Positions 32,815 to 45,425 of a DNA stretch of 64,000 nucleotides are shown here, one piece after another; position 1 is the stretch's first letter; every line of letters begins with the position of its first letter. The notes beneath the pieces are model-generated. The model was not told where the DNA came from, did not search any database, and saw nothing but the letters and a program-made list of their open reading frames with translations. Location: positions 94,200,337 through 94,264,336 of the forward strand of contig CATIUR010000004.1 of the NCBI GenBank assembly GCA_949592205.1, read 5' to 3'. The translations under genes and the position numbers were made by a program. The DNA is from Helichrysum umbraculigerum (lineage: Eukaryota; Streptophyta; Magnoliopsida; Asterales; Asteraceae).

Positions 32815-35209
32815 TGATATCGCGTAAAAAGTCACGTTTTTACCACCGATATCTCTCTCATTATGGAGCAATACTTGACATTTTGACTCAAACAACGCAC
32901 AAATCATTGATAATATGCTAAGAACATCAAAACAAGGTTGCTCAAGCAAAATCAAGCAAAGCGGCCAAAAAAACGAAGATTCCACGCACGTTTGAAGATT
33001 CAAGACATCAAAATGAGATTTCAAGGCAAAAGTGCCCACCACCAACATCCATCTTAACCAAGATGTTCGTTTTCAAATTACGAATCCAACAGAAGAAGAA
33101 TCAACAAAAACGGACGAAGAATGAAGATTCTACGCACGCCGGAAGATTCAAACGATTCGTACGACACGTCTATTGTTCAGAGACATATTTTTGGGATTTC
33201 TTTTCATCAAAAGCTTCATTTTTGAATTACGAATCCAATGCAAAAAGAATCAACGCAAACGGACGCATAACGAAGAAAACACGCACGAATCGAGAAATGA
33301 GGCAACACTCGACGAACCGGTGCGGGTAGCAGCCAGCCGCCGCCAGCCAGCCACCAGGCCGCCACCGGCCACCACCAGGCCGCCCCTGGCTGCCACCCCC
33401 TGCACGGTTCCCGCTTTTTGGTCCTTTCGTGTACCCGGTGCTAGATCTTTAGGCGTTTTTCCGTACCCGGTGCACCACCTTTATACCCTTTTTCGTACCC
33501 GGTGCCACCACCTTTTCCACCTTTTGCTAATGTGTGCCTCCAATTGCTAAAATGCACCAAAACTCTCCTATAAATAGGATGCATGAGGCTCATTTGCAAA
33601 AGGCACCAACATACACCTACATACTTACAAAAACACACTTCTTTATCTTTATTTCTTTGTAATTTTAATTGTAATCCTTCCTAGTTAATTAGACTAGCTA
33701 ATTAACTAGTCAAGGAAGGTTTGTACGGAGGTGCTCCGGGACGCATATTCTACGAGTTATTTGTATCTTCTTTCCAGGTGTTAATCTATCTTTCATATTT
33801 AATATGCTTGTTCTTTCTTTAATAAATTTAAATATGCATGCTAGAATTGCCATGATTAGCTAAATAACTCAATTGTCTGCTATGATAGTCGTTTAGAAAA
33901 TATTAAATACGTGACTAAGTGATATGTAATGAGATTGCGGATGGTTTACATTACAAGTAGATATAGGAATTAAATCTTTATCGTTTATCTGCCCAACTCA
34001 TGTTGTGACTAAAACCTTATCCAAAAATGAACGTTGCTAACTCATAGGGTTTGGGTCACTTAGTTATACTATGTTAGATTGAATCATTGAGCTCGGCATG
34101 GCCGGTGTTCTCTAGACCAAATTAGGATCCAAGGACAAGGAATATGGGAATAGAGGTAGATTAAGATTAAATTCATATAGACGATGTTTTTGAGACAACT
34201 TTCGGAATATCCTCGACTTAGATAATACTTTTGCATGCTAATATTGAATTATTACCTTGATAGTCTTATTGCATGTTCTTGTTTGATTGTTGCCTTAGGA
34301 TCATCATAATAGTGAAATATAAACGGCATTAATTATCGTGAAATAATATGACGTTCCCTATTCGACTGTTCTTTGATATAGTACTGGAAACGCTTATGGC
34401 GGAGTACAAATGTATGGAAGTCAAGAACGACCGAAGGTAGTTGTATTATGAATCGATTAACAAACGTATTACTTAGGTTTCTATTTGTGGCATAAATCAT
34501 CCCTGTTTTGTTGCATCCCCGAGTAATGTTGATAACTCGTACGAATAAGTGATGACATATTATCCGGCCGCCTAGACCAGTTAGTCCAACCTATTCCGGT
34601 GAGGATAACCCTCGTTCATAAGATTGTTTATTCAACAAACTATGCCATGATTCGGACATCTCCGACGACCGAGATTGGGGAATAGGATTCGAGGTTAACT
34701 GTCGGATAATGTGGGTATACATTTGAGATAACTTTCGGTGTGTACTTCAATATATTATGCAATCCACGTGACATTCTATTTGCCTGAATATGGACAACTC
34801 CGCGTTAGCCCGATAGGAGGATTGTAGTAATAGCTCACATTAACTTACGAACTTATCTTCATTAGAACTCTCCACATTTAACGACTTCTAAACCACATCA
34901 TAGTAGACAATCGCTTTAATTGCTGAACGCCCGAAGTAACCTCCACTTTTTAATTTAATTTAGTTTAATTTAGGATAGAAAACCCAAAACCAAAACCAAC
35001 TCTTTTAACCCTAGCTAAATACATAAAAGTTTCTAAACCCCCTAGTTTCAATTTGTCGCGCTTTGAAGAACGATCCTAAGTCATACTTGTTCTTTGCTAG
35101 CCCTTTGATTAGCATAACAGTAACCCTAGGCCCCAGCCTTATAAATTTAAAACCCACTGCTGTGCCACGTCACCATTAGAAATTCCAACGACCGGTGCGT
35201 GATGCAACA
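32815..35209 (+). repeat. Athila-type LTR 3 (2395 bp)
   Basis: Starts TGATATCGCGTAAAAAGTCACG and ends GTGATGCAACA. The right-hand TSD TATGC follows at 35210. TATA at 33568-33578. Confidence 0.92.
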
Positions 35210-35214
35210 TATGC

Positions 35215-35668
35215 CTTACTAGAAGCATATATATCTTGGGTAAAAAAAAATTTAGACCTACATAATTAGGTCCACTAATCATTTTCCTAACATAAAAGCT
35301 AGAAAAAGTAGTAGATCCATTGTGATCATTGTCTCCCGAGAGAAGCGGTGTCGTCCCTCTCTTTCAGCTTCACCCAACGCCACATCAGACCCTCTCTTAT
35401 AGTTATTTCTCTTCTTTACAAACAATCCCAAAAATAACACCCTCTCTTTTAATACAAAAATCTCGATAAGGTAATTCATTCTTTTCATTTCTCTCTCACT
35501 CACTCTTGTTACTCTATTATTTACCCCCCACCAATACCCACCACCATTTTTATCAAATTTGTGGCGCGGGAATTGCTATTTTACATATTCACATTATTCC
35601 TTTTCAAATTAGATTTATTTCAGCTTATTAGGGTTTAGAATGGTCCATGTTAATTTTGGTTTTTCTTT

Positions 35669-35704
<36 letters not shown>

Positions 35705-35739
35705 AATTTTTTTTGTCTACAGGTGAGTTGGTGGATGAA
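35215..35739 (+). promoter_or_regulatory. Probable promoter and 5' UTR of the WAC/DDT gene
   Basis: The array is inserted at the left edge of this stretch. It contains pyrimidine-rich leader-like sequence and an uninterrupted run of 32 T at 35671-35702. A splice acceptor (TTTTGTCTACAG, ending 35722) lies just upstream of the first ATG, suggesting a 5' UTR intron. The start of transcription is not visible. Confidence 0.35.
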
Positions 35740-37563
35740 ATGCCATTGTATAAAACAAAACCTTTTATTATTTACTCAATTGGAATAGAGTTGATGATTT
35801 TGAATCCAGATGAGCGGGTGCTTGATATTCGATTCACCAAAGAGATTTTTTGTGATTATTGGTACCTTGCTAACTTAAGTTATTTATTATGTATGTATAT
35901 GTTTGTGTCTGTATGTGAGTTTTGACAACAGTAGCCCTACGTGGTGTAAGGTTTAAACGGCTGATCGAGGATTTTCACTTAGGTGTACGGGCACTATAAC
36001 ATGTTTCTGTCGTGCGTTGTATTAAAAAAACGTTATAGTTCTTATTTCTTAATACGTCATAGAAAGGTATGTAGGATATGCACAAGTTCCATGTAGGGTC
36101 TGCTTACTTCCTTAAGTTGTATAAGATTTGTACTCCTGTTCCACTGCTACAATCTTCAAAGAATCAAAGATGAAGACTCCATGTGAATGATAGGCTTATC
36201 ACTTAGACTATATTTTTACAAGCTGAAAATATTGTGTGATGAACTATTTCCTTACTGTCCCAGATACACAAAACGGCAGGAGTCTTATACTCTTATATTG
36301 GTATTAATTTATTGGATGAAGCCTTGGTTGTAGTATCTTTAGTGATTGAGTTGACATGTTTGTGCTTGCTAGTGAATACTTGAAACGGATAAATTTGTAT
36401 TGTCAAAGAGTTTGGACGTGCAAGAGCACCGGAAATATTGGTTTCTGAAAAACAGGCCAATGAGAAGGTTCAGCAGTTCCCCTAAAGAACTCATGGCCTG
36501 TTCTGTGTGATGCTCAATTTCAGTAATCTCTCATCTATCTCTTTCTTTTTATATGCATTATGCCTTTTCTAATTTACAAGTTCTTTTATCCCGAGTCGGG
36601 CTTTCAGACTTCAGTTTCCTACACATCTTTGTGTTGAATAATCTTTTTGAGTTTTTATAGTTTATGCATTTTCTTGACTGTCGCTACCCTTTATGATATT
36701 CTATGTTAATAAACATCATTTTAGCTATTTATTGGTTGTTATACTTTCTGACTTTCTGTATATGTCGATAATTCTAGTTTTTGTCTATCTCAATCTAGGT
36801 GGCGTTCCTGTTGTTTCTATCACTTACCAGTGGTTACTGTTTTTTCGTTGGTGATTCTAATTCTACATATATACAAAAACGAAAAAAGTAGAGATGAAGT
36901 AGGACGAGACTTACAGTAGCTTATAGCGTTTAACCTAGTAGTTTAGACTTGTTTGATTTCATGAAGTGACTGATCGTTATAACTTTCATTGAATGTGATT
37001 ATTTCTAAAGATCATCTACTGCTTTGTTCTTTATCATCGGAGTCAAGAGAACGCTATTTTACTAATATTCAAGACACAATGTTCTGAATCGAGTCCCTTC
37101 GGTTCTTTAAAAATTATTTTTTAATGCTTTAGCTTTAATTGTAGCTGTGTCTGTGTCTGCAGGCATTCCCCCTTTAACAGATTATGTGAGTACTGTTGCT
37201 GCAAAGCTGCGGGAGCGTTTATTAGAGGGAACTGAAATATACGGAAGGAAGAACAACTGCACATATCGATGCAAAATAGTAAAAGTAATCGATGAGGAAG
37301 TGGAAAAAACACAATATCATGTAGTATGGCTTGATAAAGATAAGAAAGTAACTGAAAATGCTGTGGTTAGTGGAGAAGATTTGATTAAGAAAAAGTTGCA
37401 ATTTGGTAGATATGTTTCAAAGTCGTTCATCAGAGAGTCTACATATAGGAGTGTTCCATGGGTATTCCACGATAAGTTGGCAGTGAAATATGGGAATTCC
37501 ACTATTCTTCCCGAAGAGTTGAGAATCAGACTTTCGCCCTTCTCAAACTTTCGCCAAAGATGA
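35740..37563 (+). pseudogene. WAC/DDT-domain chromatin-remodelling factor, N-terminal exons, decayed
   Basis: Three exons fit. Exon 1 (35740-35861) starts MPLYKTKPF and runs into RFTKEIFCDY, the start of a WAC_Acf1_DNA_bd domain. Exon 2 (36373-36522, after CTTGCTAG) continues EYLKRINLYCQRVWTC, with VSEKQANEKVQQFP only in a shifted frame. Exon 3 (37163-37563, after GTGTCTGCAG) encodes LRERLLEGTEIYGRKNNC...VVWLDKDKKVTENAV...SFIRESTYRSVPWVFHDKLA and then a TGA. Such proteins partner ISWI-type ATPases in nucleosome spacing. Exon 2 carries at least a deletion, a one-base insertion (CCCC at 36479-36482) and another indel, so a full protein cannot be made. I find no later exons (DDT/WSD part). The domain call is from recalled family motifs. 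Confidence 0.62.
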
Positions 37564-40500
37564 AACTTTCTAAGTAAGACAAGTTAATATTTCACTGATT
37601 ACGAATTTTAAGTTTCATTTCTTTTGGTCATTGAAGATATCCATTATATGGGTCTGTCCGATTTGTATAGAACAAAAAGATATTATAGGATGGGACCAAG
37701 GGGCCTTTGGCCCAATGGTAGGGATTAGAGGTGGTAAGATGGGTGGTTGGGTGATGGGTCAAAACAGCCTCAATCTGGTTGGCCTGTCACGTTTCCTTCC
37801 TTTTTTCACAAATAATTACTGTGTTAATTGTGACTTTGTGAGTACAAAAACAATGTTATTACAATAATTATCTCCTTTAGACGCTCCTCTTCCCCTCTGG
37901 TCACTAAAATCATCAATGGTCACCCTCCCTCTCCCCATTGCCTCCGCAGACGCTCCCCCACCTCCGCCTTTCGTCAAACGAAACACTTTTACTACTTTTC
38001 GTCTAAAACCTTTTCATCAATCAGGTACTCGTTACTTTTTTGATTGGATTTTGGATAATAAACTGTTATAATCTTATAGATGTATGTTCTGATTTCTAGT
38101 AATGATTTGATTTGTGATTAATCTAACAATAATTTGAGATTTGATATATTACTTTTAATGTTAGTGTCTGTGTGGAAAATATAGCGAGTTTCTATCATGT
38201 CTGCAATATAGTTCTGTTCATAACGTGTTCATCATTTCCAAAGGTATTCTCAATTTTCATGGTGATTGATGCTCTCAAGTTTGGATATGAAGTTTAATCG
38301 AAGGAAGATAACCGATTAATCAAAATTTTGGTGGTGATCATCCTCATTTCGCTATTCAAGAGGTATGATCGATTTTCTATATACTTTGACTCAACACCAT
38401 TTTGGTTTATACTAACCCAAACCTTTATGTCTAAGATACACATGTCTCTCGGGAAACAAAACATACTAACATAAGGAATCCACTTAGTGGTTTGACTGGA
38501 AAGATTTTCGATGTCTAGCTCCGTATCTTAGAAAATGGTGCTTTTTACTCAACATAAACTGCACCCACCCTCAACTTCTTCGTATGTAAGAGGGATGACT
38601 GAGCTTTCCATGGCTGATTGTTACAAAGTCAAATTGGTGACCTGGACCCAAATAACCCGTTTATGTTTATGCTATATTTTACCTGTTCTGTTAGTTACTA
38701 CACTCAATTAAATTTGTCCTAATGCAGTTAAAGGGTCTAAGCAAAACGAAGCAAACAACTCATACACTACAACATAAGCTCTAAGAGAGGGTCAACTGAT
38801 AGGCTGATACCAAGAGTCCAAGACATTAGCTGTCTACCTGTCATCGAGTCGATGATAAAACTGCTCCTGTTGTGAGCTTGTAATGATTACAACCCGGGAA
38901 AGAGGTAACTTTAGATTGGAACTTCCCCACTAACCTCAGACATCCAATGTTGTAATTACTTTGGGACGCTATAATGACTTGTTCAACTATATATAGGTAA
39001 TTTAGCCCACTTGCTCATGAATTGGTTTGGATCGTGTTTTATAACATGGCCAAATTAAAAAACATGCCTAAAAGGGAGCATGTATAAAAGGTTATAAGTC
39101 AGGCAAAGTTAGTGAATACAACCTTTTAAATTGTCTTTAATTAATAGATTAATTTAATTCTGAAATATATATATCTTTTATACTAGTATAGTTTTGTAAT
39201 TGCAATACAAAAGGACTGAAATAACTAGGAGCCTACATTGATTTTCGAGGTCAAAATTTAGGATTCTTTATATTCAAAATTCCATGAAATATCTAAAGTT
39301 TTTGGCAAATGCTTTTATGGTTACTATAATTAAACATCCCGAATCGTTTTTAAATGAATGGCTGGTTTTAACTATGTGAAAAAACCATACAGATCTGACT
39401 TTTGAAAAATATAATATCTGAAGTTAAATTTCATGGCATATGGGTGGGTGGCCGTTTGGGTAACGATTCAAAACGGGTAGGTGGTGAACCAAGTAAAATA
39501 AGTTTTTTATTACTATTGATAATGCATCTTGACATTGATGAATCTTTAATCTTAGAAACTAATCAAAATCACCCATTTGTCCTTTTGAGGTTTAGGCTGA
39601 TAAGTAAATCAGTATAGTAAAAAGAACTGCTAAATTTGCTTATGCAGCTCATTTCTGTAGGTCAGCACTTGCAAATTGTCCAGCTAAATCTACACTTGCA
39701 CTTTCACTGTTAAAGTTTGGTGAATTAAAATTTGGGCTAAGGATAGGAGTCCATTCCCAAATCCCATACCGCTCTCATTCTGAGTGTTTGTTTACTTCTG
39801 AAAGTTCGCGCTGATCTAATAATATATTGAAAGTGCCGGCTGATCTAAAAAAAAAAAAAAAGAAGTTAAGGTTGATTGTGTCTCTCCCTCTATTGCCTCC
39901 AGACGCTCCCTCTTCCCCTCTGTCGCTTATAATTTATCATCAATTTTCTCCCTCCGTTACATTCGCTAGACACTCCCCGCCACCTCCTCTCTTTTGAAGT
40001 TCATGTTTCTAAGTAGCTTGGTAATCTAATGTATTTTAATTTTTTTATTCTTCAGGACCAGATACAATATTGAAAGTGTTAACGTTTTTTAGGTATTCCT
40101 TTATAAGTGAATTACAATACATGTAGCAAAATAGGTTGGGTTGACATACTGTTGGAGGAAACCTTGTAACAGGGTAATATTTCAATGACCGGATATCCCT
40201 TTGAATCGTGTTATCACTTTCCGAAAATAACAATTCGACCCTATATGCCTTGGGTTACATGAATTTTGTTTTGGGATAAGACAAAGAGTGGTGTTCATGT
40301 TTGAGGCAACAAAACAAAAACCTGATGCTAGAGAGTATTTCTTGTTGTGTGTATTTCTCATGTAGATTACTTCTCACCCATGTGAGCACCCAACAATCAA
40401 TGGAGTTAGTGGGTATATATTATCCAATAAAGTTCACCATTGATTACTTGCAATTCCAGCCTTTTGATATTCACAATCATTAAGACCATAAAATCCTATC

Positions 40501-40892
40501 AGTTAGGATAACCAACAGTCACATTAAAATGGGTCTGAATAGCCTCTTGACCCGTCACGTTCAAAATTAGACTATTACGCCACTATCTAGTCTAATTTTA
40601 TACTAATCCGGACTTCTGTCTAAATTAGACTAATTCAGTCCATTTCAGACTATTAAGCCACTGTGTAGTCTATTTTAGACTAATTCAGCCTAAAATAGCC
40701 TAATGTCTATTTTAGACTAATTTTGTCTTTTTAGACTCATGACTGTTTTCGCAATTGCTTTGGGTCAGGGATGTTATTAACTTGATGGGCGTACATTTCG
40801 TACCTCCTAACCCATTACCAAGTCAAATAACCATATTCCTTTATTACACTAAATTACTAACAATCTTCCCCAATTTAGTATAATTACTTTAC
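37564..40892. other. Non-coding stretch, no gene recognised
   Basis: No open frame with family resemblance. Two pyrimidine-rich segments resemble each other (about 37875-38000 and 39880-39985: CCTCTTCCCCTCTG, ATTGCCTCC, AGACGCTCC). An A15 tract lies at about 39848. A degenerate cluster of TTTTAGACTAATT-type words lies at 40560-40735. Confidence 0.5.
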
Positions 40893-41825
40893 ATGAGAAA
40901 AAGAAATACTATGTTAAAGGTCAGTGGAGACTTGGCCAGGGAAAGAGAAAGAGAAATACTGATTAAAAAGGAGCAGGAAGATTTTGATTATAAGTTGGCC
41001 AAGCTCCTTGAAGACATCGAAAAATCTGAACTACAGGGAGAATTAGACGCTGAGAAAAGAGGTAAGGGGTTGAAAAAGAAAGGGGGAGAGAAAACATAAG
41101 TGGATAGATTATGGAATGAAATTGATAGGAAGAAGTATGCTGCTAGGATGACTGGCAGATCAAACCCAGCTCCTATTACCAAGGTTAATCTGAAAAAGCC
41201 AAAGAATCAATCTCAGGCTCAGCTACTAATTCATAGGGGGTTGGAGACATAAGCAATCAATCTTGATCAAGTCTGCAAATTACACAGAGAAGAATGGAAT
41301 GAAATCAGACTTGCTATCAGTCACTCCTCCAGTGCTGCAAAGAAAGAAGTGCTGAATGAAATTGATAGGTTGTTTCAAAAGATGGTTGACTTGCAGCTAC
41401 TCAGACCAGAAGATACTGTCATACATGGTGAGGAGGTAGTGCAGCCACCAAGCCCAATGTATAGGTCAGGTACCAGCAGCATCTACAGAATTTCAAATAC
41501 TTCAAGATTAAATCTTTCTATCCCTGATGGTGTGTCAAGGGTTGAGGGCACTGAGGTAACTGAAGGTGTAAAAGGACTCGTCTACAGAGACTTCAATGGT
41601 GTATTAAGATTTCAAAGAGAGTTCGAGCTTGAAAAGATAGATCATGAGCAGCTTGTACACCTAATCAGATGAGCCAGTATGCTTCCCAAGGATTCATTAA
41701 TGAGAAAGGCTATTTTGGAAGAAGGATTGGCAAGACAGCTCAGATTCTTGCCTTCTACAGAGAAATACGAGCTAGCTGATGAGCTTGGTATTGTAAAAGA
41801 GGAAGAGATATGGAAAAGTTTGTAA
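40893..41825 (+). pseudogene. Coiled-coil 3' ORF of a SIRE-like Copia element
   Basis: One frame runs from ATG 40893 to TAA 41823-41825 with three internal stops (TAA 41097-41099, TAA 41250-41252, TGA 41670-41672) and no frameshift. It encodes a highly charged protein: a coiled-coil-prone N-terminus (REREREILIKKEQEDFDYKL), then LFQKMVDLQLLRP and a C-terminal part with GLVYRDFNGVLRF. The Copia PPT and 3' LTR lie downstream once the solo LTR is removed, so this sits where SIRE-like elements carry an extra (env-like) ORF. No catalytic motif is visible. Confidence 0.6.
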
Positions 41826-41930
41826 TCAATTTTGTAATAGATTAGGTATATTGTAACTGATCTCACTTGTAACTTTTAAAATTTTTAGTTCAATAATATC
41901 TGATCTTTTGAGCAAACCAAAGTGCAAAAC

Positions 41931-44322
41931 TGTCGTGCCCCCATCCGTCGGTCGGGTTTTTACCCCGAATCGTTGCTCCGACCGCAACAGAGGCGAACGA
42001 CTGTTGAAGTTTTAAAAATTTATATTTGCTGGGCTCAAACTATGCAAGCTACCTACCTTGTGGGTAAGGTGGCAAGTATAAATCGAGTGTCGTCCAAAAT
42101 CGGAACGAATTGAATTGAATTGGAACCTACCAAAGATGATTTGACAATAGGATGGGTTTAAAACAAGGTAGGTATGGGTTTTGGTTTTATCTAATCTAAT
42201 CTAAAGACAGGAATTAAAATGCAGAAAAGTAAACGAGAATATAAGCAGCAGGTAGAGAGTGATTGCTGAAACTTCGACGATTAGGGTTTCGGGATGATAT
42301 TATATTGATGATAGATGATTACACAAGTTAAGAATCTTCTAAACAGTTGGTGTAAACACTAGGACCCTACATCTAGGTGTAACCCTAAAGCATATGTCAC
42401 TGAATCCTAGGCTATCCTGATTCTGATCAGATGGGACTGTCTTCAGACCCACCTCACCGTCTCTTTCGGAGACCAAGCGACCCTCTGAATGGGGTTCACT
42501 GACCTTTCTTAACACCTATGTCTATCCAATTTTAACAGAGTAATACTGGTTGTATGCTGAATAAGTTAAACTATCGGTTAAGTAGAGTTTAGGGGTTTTA
42601 AGCATCTGGGAACACAGTCGGCATCCTTGCTTTCATTTCCTAACTCATGTTTTTATCTGTTTAAGTTCTCATACTTCCGTCATGGATTAGACCCTCCTTT
42701 ACCATCGGTCGTTCATCCCTAGGCATGCGTACAGTGTATAGTGTCCTTATTTTCCACAGTACTCTAACCCTAGGTATATCTACGGTGTTTTAAAGACATA
42801 ATGTATCTTTACACAGCTTTATAACCAGAGGTAGTTTAACGGTGTACTATAGCATTTTCACGGCTTAGCAAGACCTAGACCCGTGTCTGGAAGGGTTGCT
42901 TCCAAATAATCCACGGTGAGATAGTCCACCGGCATTTCCTTGGCTTCCACGTATTTGTACTATACCAGTGGTATTTCCAATGCTATACCAAGTATTCTGT
43001 CGTATTACGGCGATCCCACAGTTTCATACAAACAGGAAATAACTGTGTATTCGTAGTTAGGGTTGATCAGATCCTATCCTAAGGCAACAGTCACGTGAGA
43101 GACCGGAAAGGGTGATTAATTAAGTCTACATCCAGGATAAGTCTAAACATGTATGCAGCATAACAACTACCGATCATATATAAGATATATTAATTAAACA
43201 TCATCCCTAATCCTGACATCTACATTTCAACAATCACATATTAATCTAGCTAATCAGCATGGCAACAATCATAGATCGTACTGGAATAACATAAAAAGTA
43301 AGCATTATAACAGTAAGAAAGTAAGATAATATCACCGGATTAGAAGAGTAATACTGAGGATTACAACAGTCTGACTTGAATAACCTTGCTACAGCTTGAT
43401 TACCCAATTACAACTTTCCTCTAGCTCTAACCGCTAACTTATATCTCTCTAGTTCTCCTCTAACTCCTAAGAGTAGTGTTAGAGAGAGAAACTAGAGAGA
43501 GAACTAATTACAAGAACAATTCTCCTCTAACTCCTAAGAGTAGTGCTAGAGAGAGAATTCTAGAGAGAGAAAGAGAAGTATGTGAATGAGAGGTGTGTTT
43601 TGAAATGGTGAAATGAGTGAGGTATTTATAGGATAAGCTAGTTGGCCTTGGTACAAGTCTTGAAGCACGAAATACAAGCATCAAAGCAGCATACGGGGCG
43701 AGCGGATCAAGGGGGCAAACGGCACCTCACAAGCCAACCAACCCCGTATACGGCACCCTAAGGGCCGTATACGGCACTTAAGGTACCGTATACGGTACCT
43801 AGTGCCAGGGGGGTTGGTGCTTGGTTTGGCCTCCGCTTGTTTCTCGGTTGCTTGGTTCGTCCGTATCTTCTTCGTTTGGGCTCCGATTTGCTTGATTCTT
43901 GCGCCGTTGGCTTCGTTTTTCCGTTACGCTTCTAATGGCACTAAGTTTTCCAAATTTGGAAGTGTTTGACTTTTGCGTGTTCCGGATGACGATCGGTGGG
44001 CTTCCAGACTGCACATCTTCTTCATTCTTCACCCGTTTCTCTTGATTCTTTCACCACCAATCTTGGATTTTCCTATTGAATCATAAAATATGCATTAAGA
44101 TCTAATTTGATAGGATAATCAAGAATGGAATATTTAAGGTGATTGTTTTTGCCTCGGTTTGCGCAAAACGGATGTTTTAACTGATTTTTGTAGCAACGCC
44201 CGTATTTAGACTACCTTGGTGATTTTTGATGATAAATGATTGTTTTGAAATGTTTTCACCAAAGAATAGTCCAAAAAGTGCGGAATTAAGTACTTAAAAA
44301 CATGACTTTTTGGGTTACATCA
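41931..44322 (-). repeat. Solo Athila-like LTR (2392 bp) with TSD AAAAC
   Basis: Flanked by AAAAC at 41926-41930 and 44323-44327. On the minus strand it starts TGATGTAACCCAAAAAGTCATG and ends GGGGGCACGACA. TATA box (CTATAAATACC, minus) at 43631-43621. Three GTATACGG-centred palindromes lie upstream (about 43740-43800), and the duplicated CT/GA foldback lies at 43444-43560. No internal region remains, as expected after LTR-LTR recombination. Confidence 0.9.
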
Positions 44323-44461
44323 AAAACTCAGTTCATATCAAAAGAATTCAAAAAGAAAAATGAATGGATCACAAGTACAAGTCACTGAATGTTTAATCTT
44401 TAAACACTGACTATAAATTTTCATTGCAATAAGTTTGTCTAGGAAGCTTCGACCACAATCA

Positions 44462-44473
44462 TTTAGGGGAGAT
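44462..44473 (+). other. Copia polypurine tract
   Basis: TTTAGGGGAGAT directly before the LTR start TGTTGAG, the usual PPT/LTR junction of SIRE-like Copia elements. Confidence 0.8.
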
Positions 44474-45420
44474 TGTTGAGTTACTGGTCGCTGACCATGC
44501 TGAGTTACTGATTGCTGACCAGCTCAATGAAATAAAACTCGATGAAGGAAAAGATTTAAGTCAAAGCTGCTGTTGCTGAAGTTGAAAATCGCTGATCTCT
44601 ATTCTACTCAAGGATTTGATATATTGAGAAAGATTTAAACTCAACTCTGTGTATCGCTGATTCGGAAGAAATAAAAGGCAAAAGTCTCTGCCCAAATAAA
44701 AGCTAGTTGCTGATGTTATAAAATTCAAGTCATTCTACAAGAGCACGATAGCTCGTAGTGAGTAAGGAGGATTATTACATCAGCAGTAACTACTTCAATA
44801 AAGTTTCCTTACAAGTACAAATTGCTCTTCATATGTACGTCAGCAAGTGTTCCTCGTACATGAAAATATCTGAGGAATTACGTGGCAGCAAGTGATTGGT
44901 GTTAAGGAAGAAGAGATATTCTCGGTAACAGAATTGGGACCCGCAGAATGTCGGTTCATCAGAGATCAAGTCAATCAAGCAGTGACACGTGTCATTTCAG
45001 ATCCTATTTTGTAGGAGATATTGACGGACTATTTGTAGTACATATAGAGTTCTACGTTGTACTTAGAAACTAGTCGTCTATATGTGTTAATCACTTGTTT
45101 GCCAGTGAGTAGTAAGTCTAAGCACGTATCAGCGATCAGCGAGTGAATAGTTAGCGTGTTTGTCCACTACTATTCATATCAGCTTTGTAATAGATTAGCT
45201 TGAGTGTTTGATTTGGATTAGCCTTGCCTATTCCATTCCGCAATCAACACTCAGTGAGTTTTATTAATAAGATTTACAGTTCACCTACTATTGCATACAT
45301 GGTTACCTCTGTTCTATAATTGTTATACTCTGTTTGTGCTAAATCAATTAAAAACTTAATAAATAACTTAGATAAAATCAGAAAAAGTTTCTAATTGTAT
45401 TCAACCCTCCTCCCTCTACA
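44474..45420 (+). repeat. SIRE-like Copia 3' LTR (947 bp)
   Basis: TGTTGAGTTACTGG to TCAACCCTCCTCCCTCTACA. The CCCT(C)TACA end is typical of this Copia group. Several internal repeats of GCTGA/AGCAG words are present. The left LTR is absent, so the TSD cannot be tested. Confidence 0.8.
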
Positions 45421-45425
45421 ATTAA

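Larger units (their letters stand above)
13245..35209 (+). mobile_element. Athila-type tandem array: LTR-internal-LTR-internal-LTR
   Basis: Three LTRs (13245-15620, 23022-25421, 32815-35209) enclose two near-identical internal regions of about 7.4 kb. The whole 22-kb block is flanked by TATGC on both sides (13240-13244 and 35210-35214). A single TSD around a five-part array means one original insertion followed by unequal recombination between LTRs of two copies or alleles. The tRNA-Asp-like PBS, the RT motif FMDDFSVFGDSF and the DKGTHF-like integrase context mark it as Athila-type Ty3. Both copies are defective. Confidence 0.93.
40893..45420 (+). mobile_element. SIRE-like Copia element, 3' fragment
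   Basis: Contains the coiled-coil ORF, a PPT (TTTAGGGGAGAT) and a 947-bp 3' LTR, with a 2.4-kb solo LTR inserted between. No pol or 5' LTR is seen to the left, so it is truncated, probably near 40890. To the right it abuts and truncates an Hsp70 pseudogene. Confidence 0.7.

Noticed and set aside
13245..35209. Assembly artefact as the explanation for the tandem copies
   Set aside because: Private stops, indels and U3 differences separate the copies, and one TSD encloses the whole block; long reads would still be the final check.
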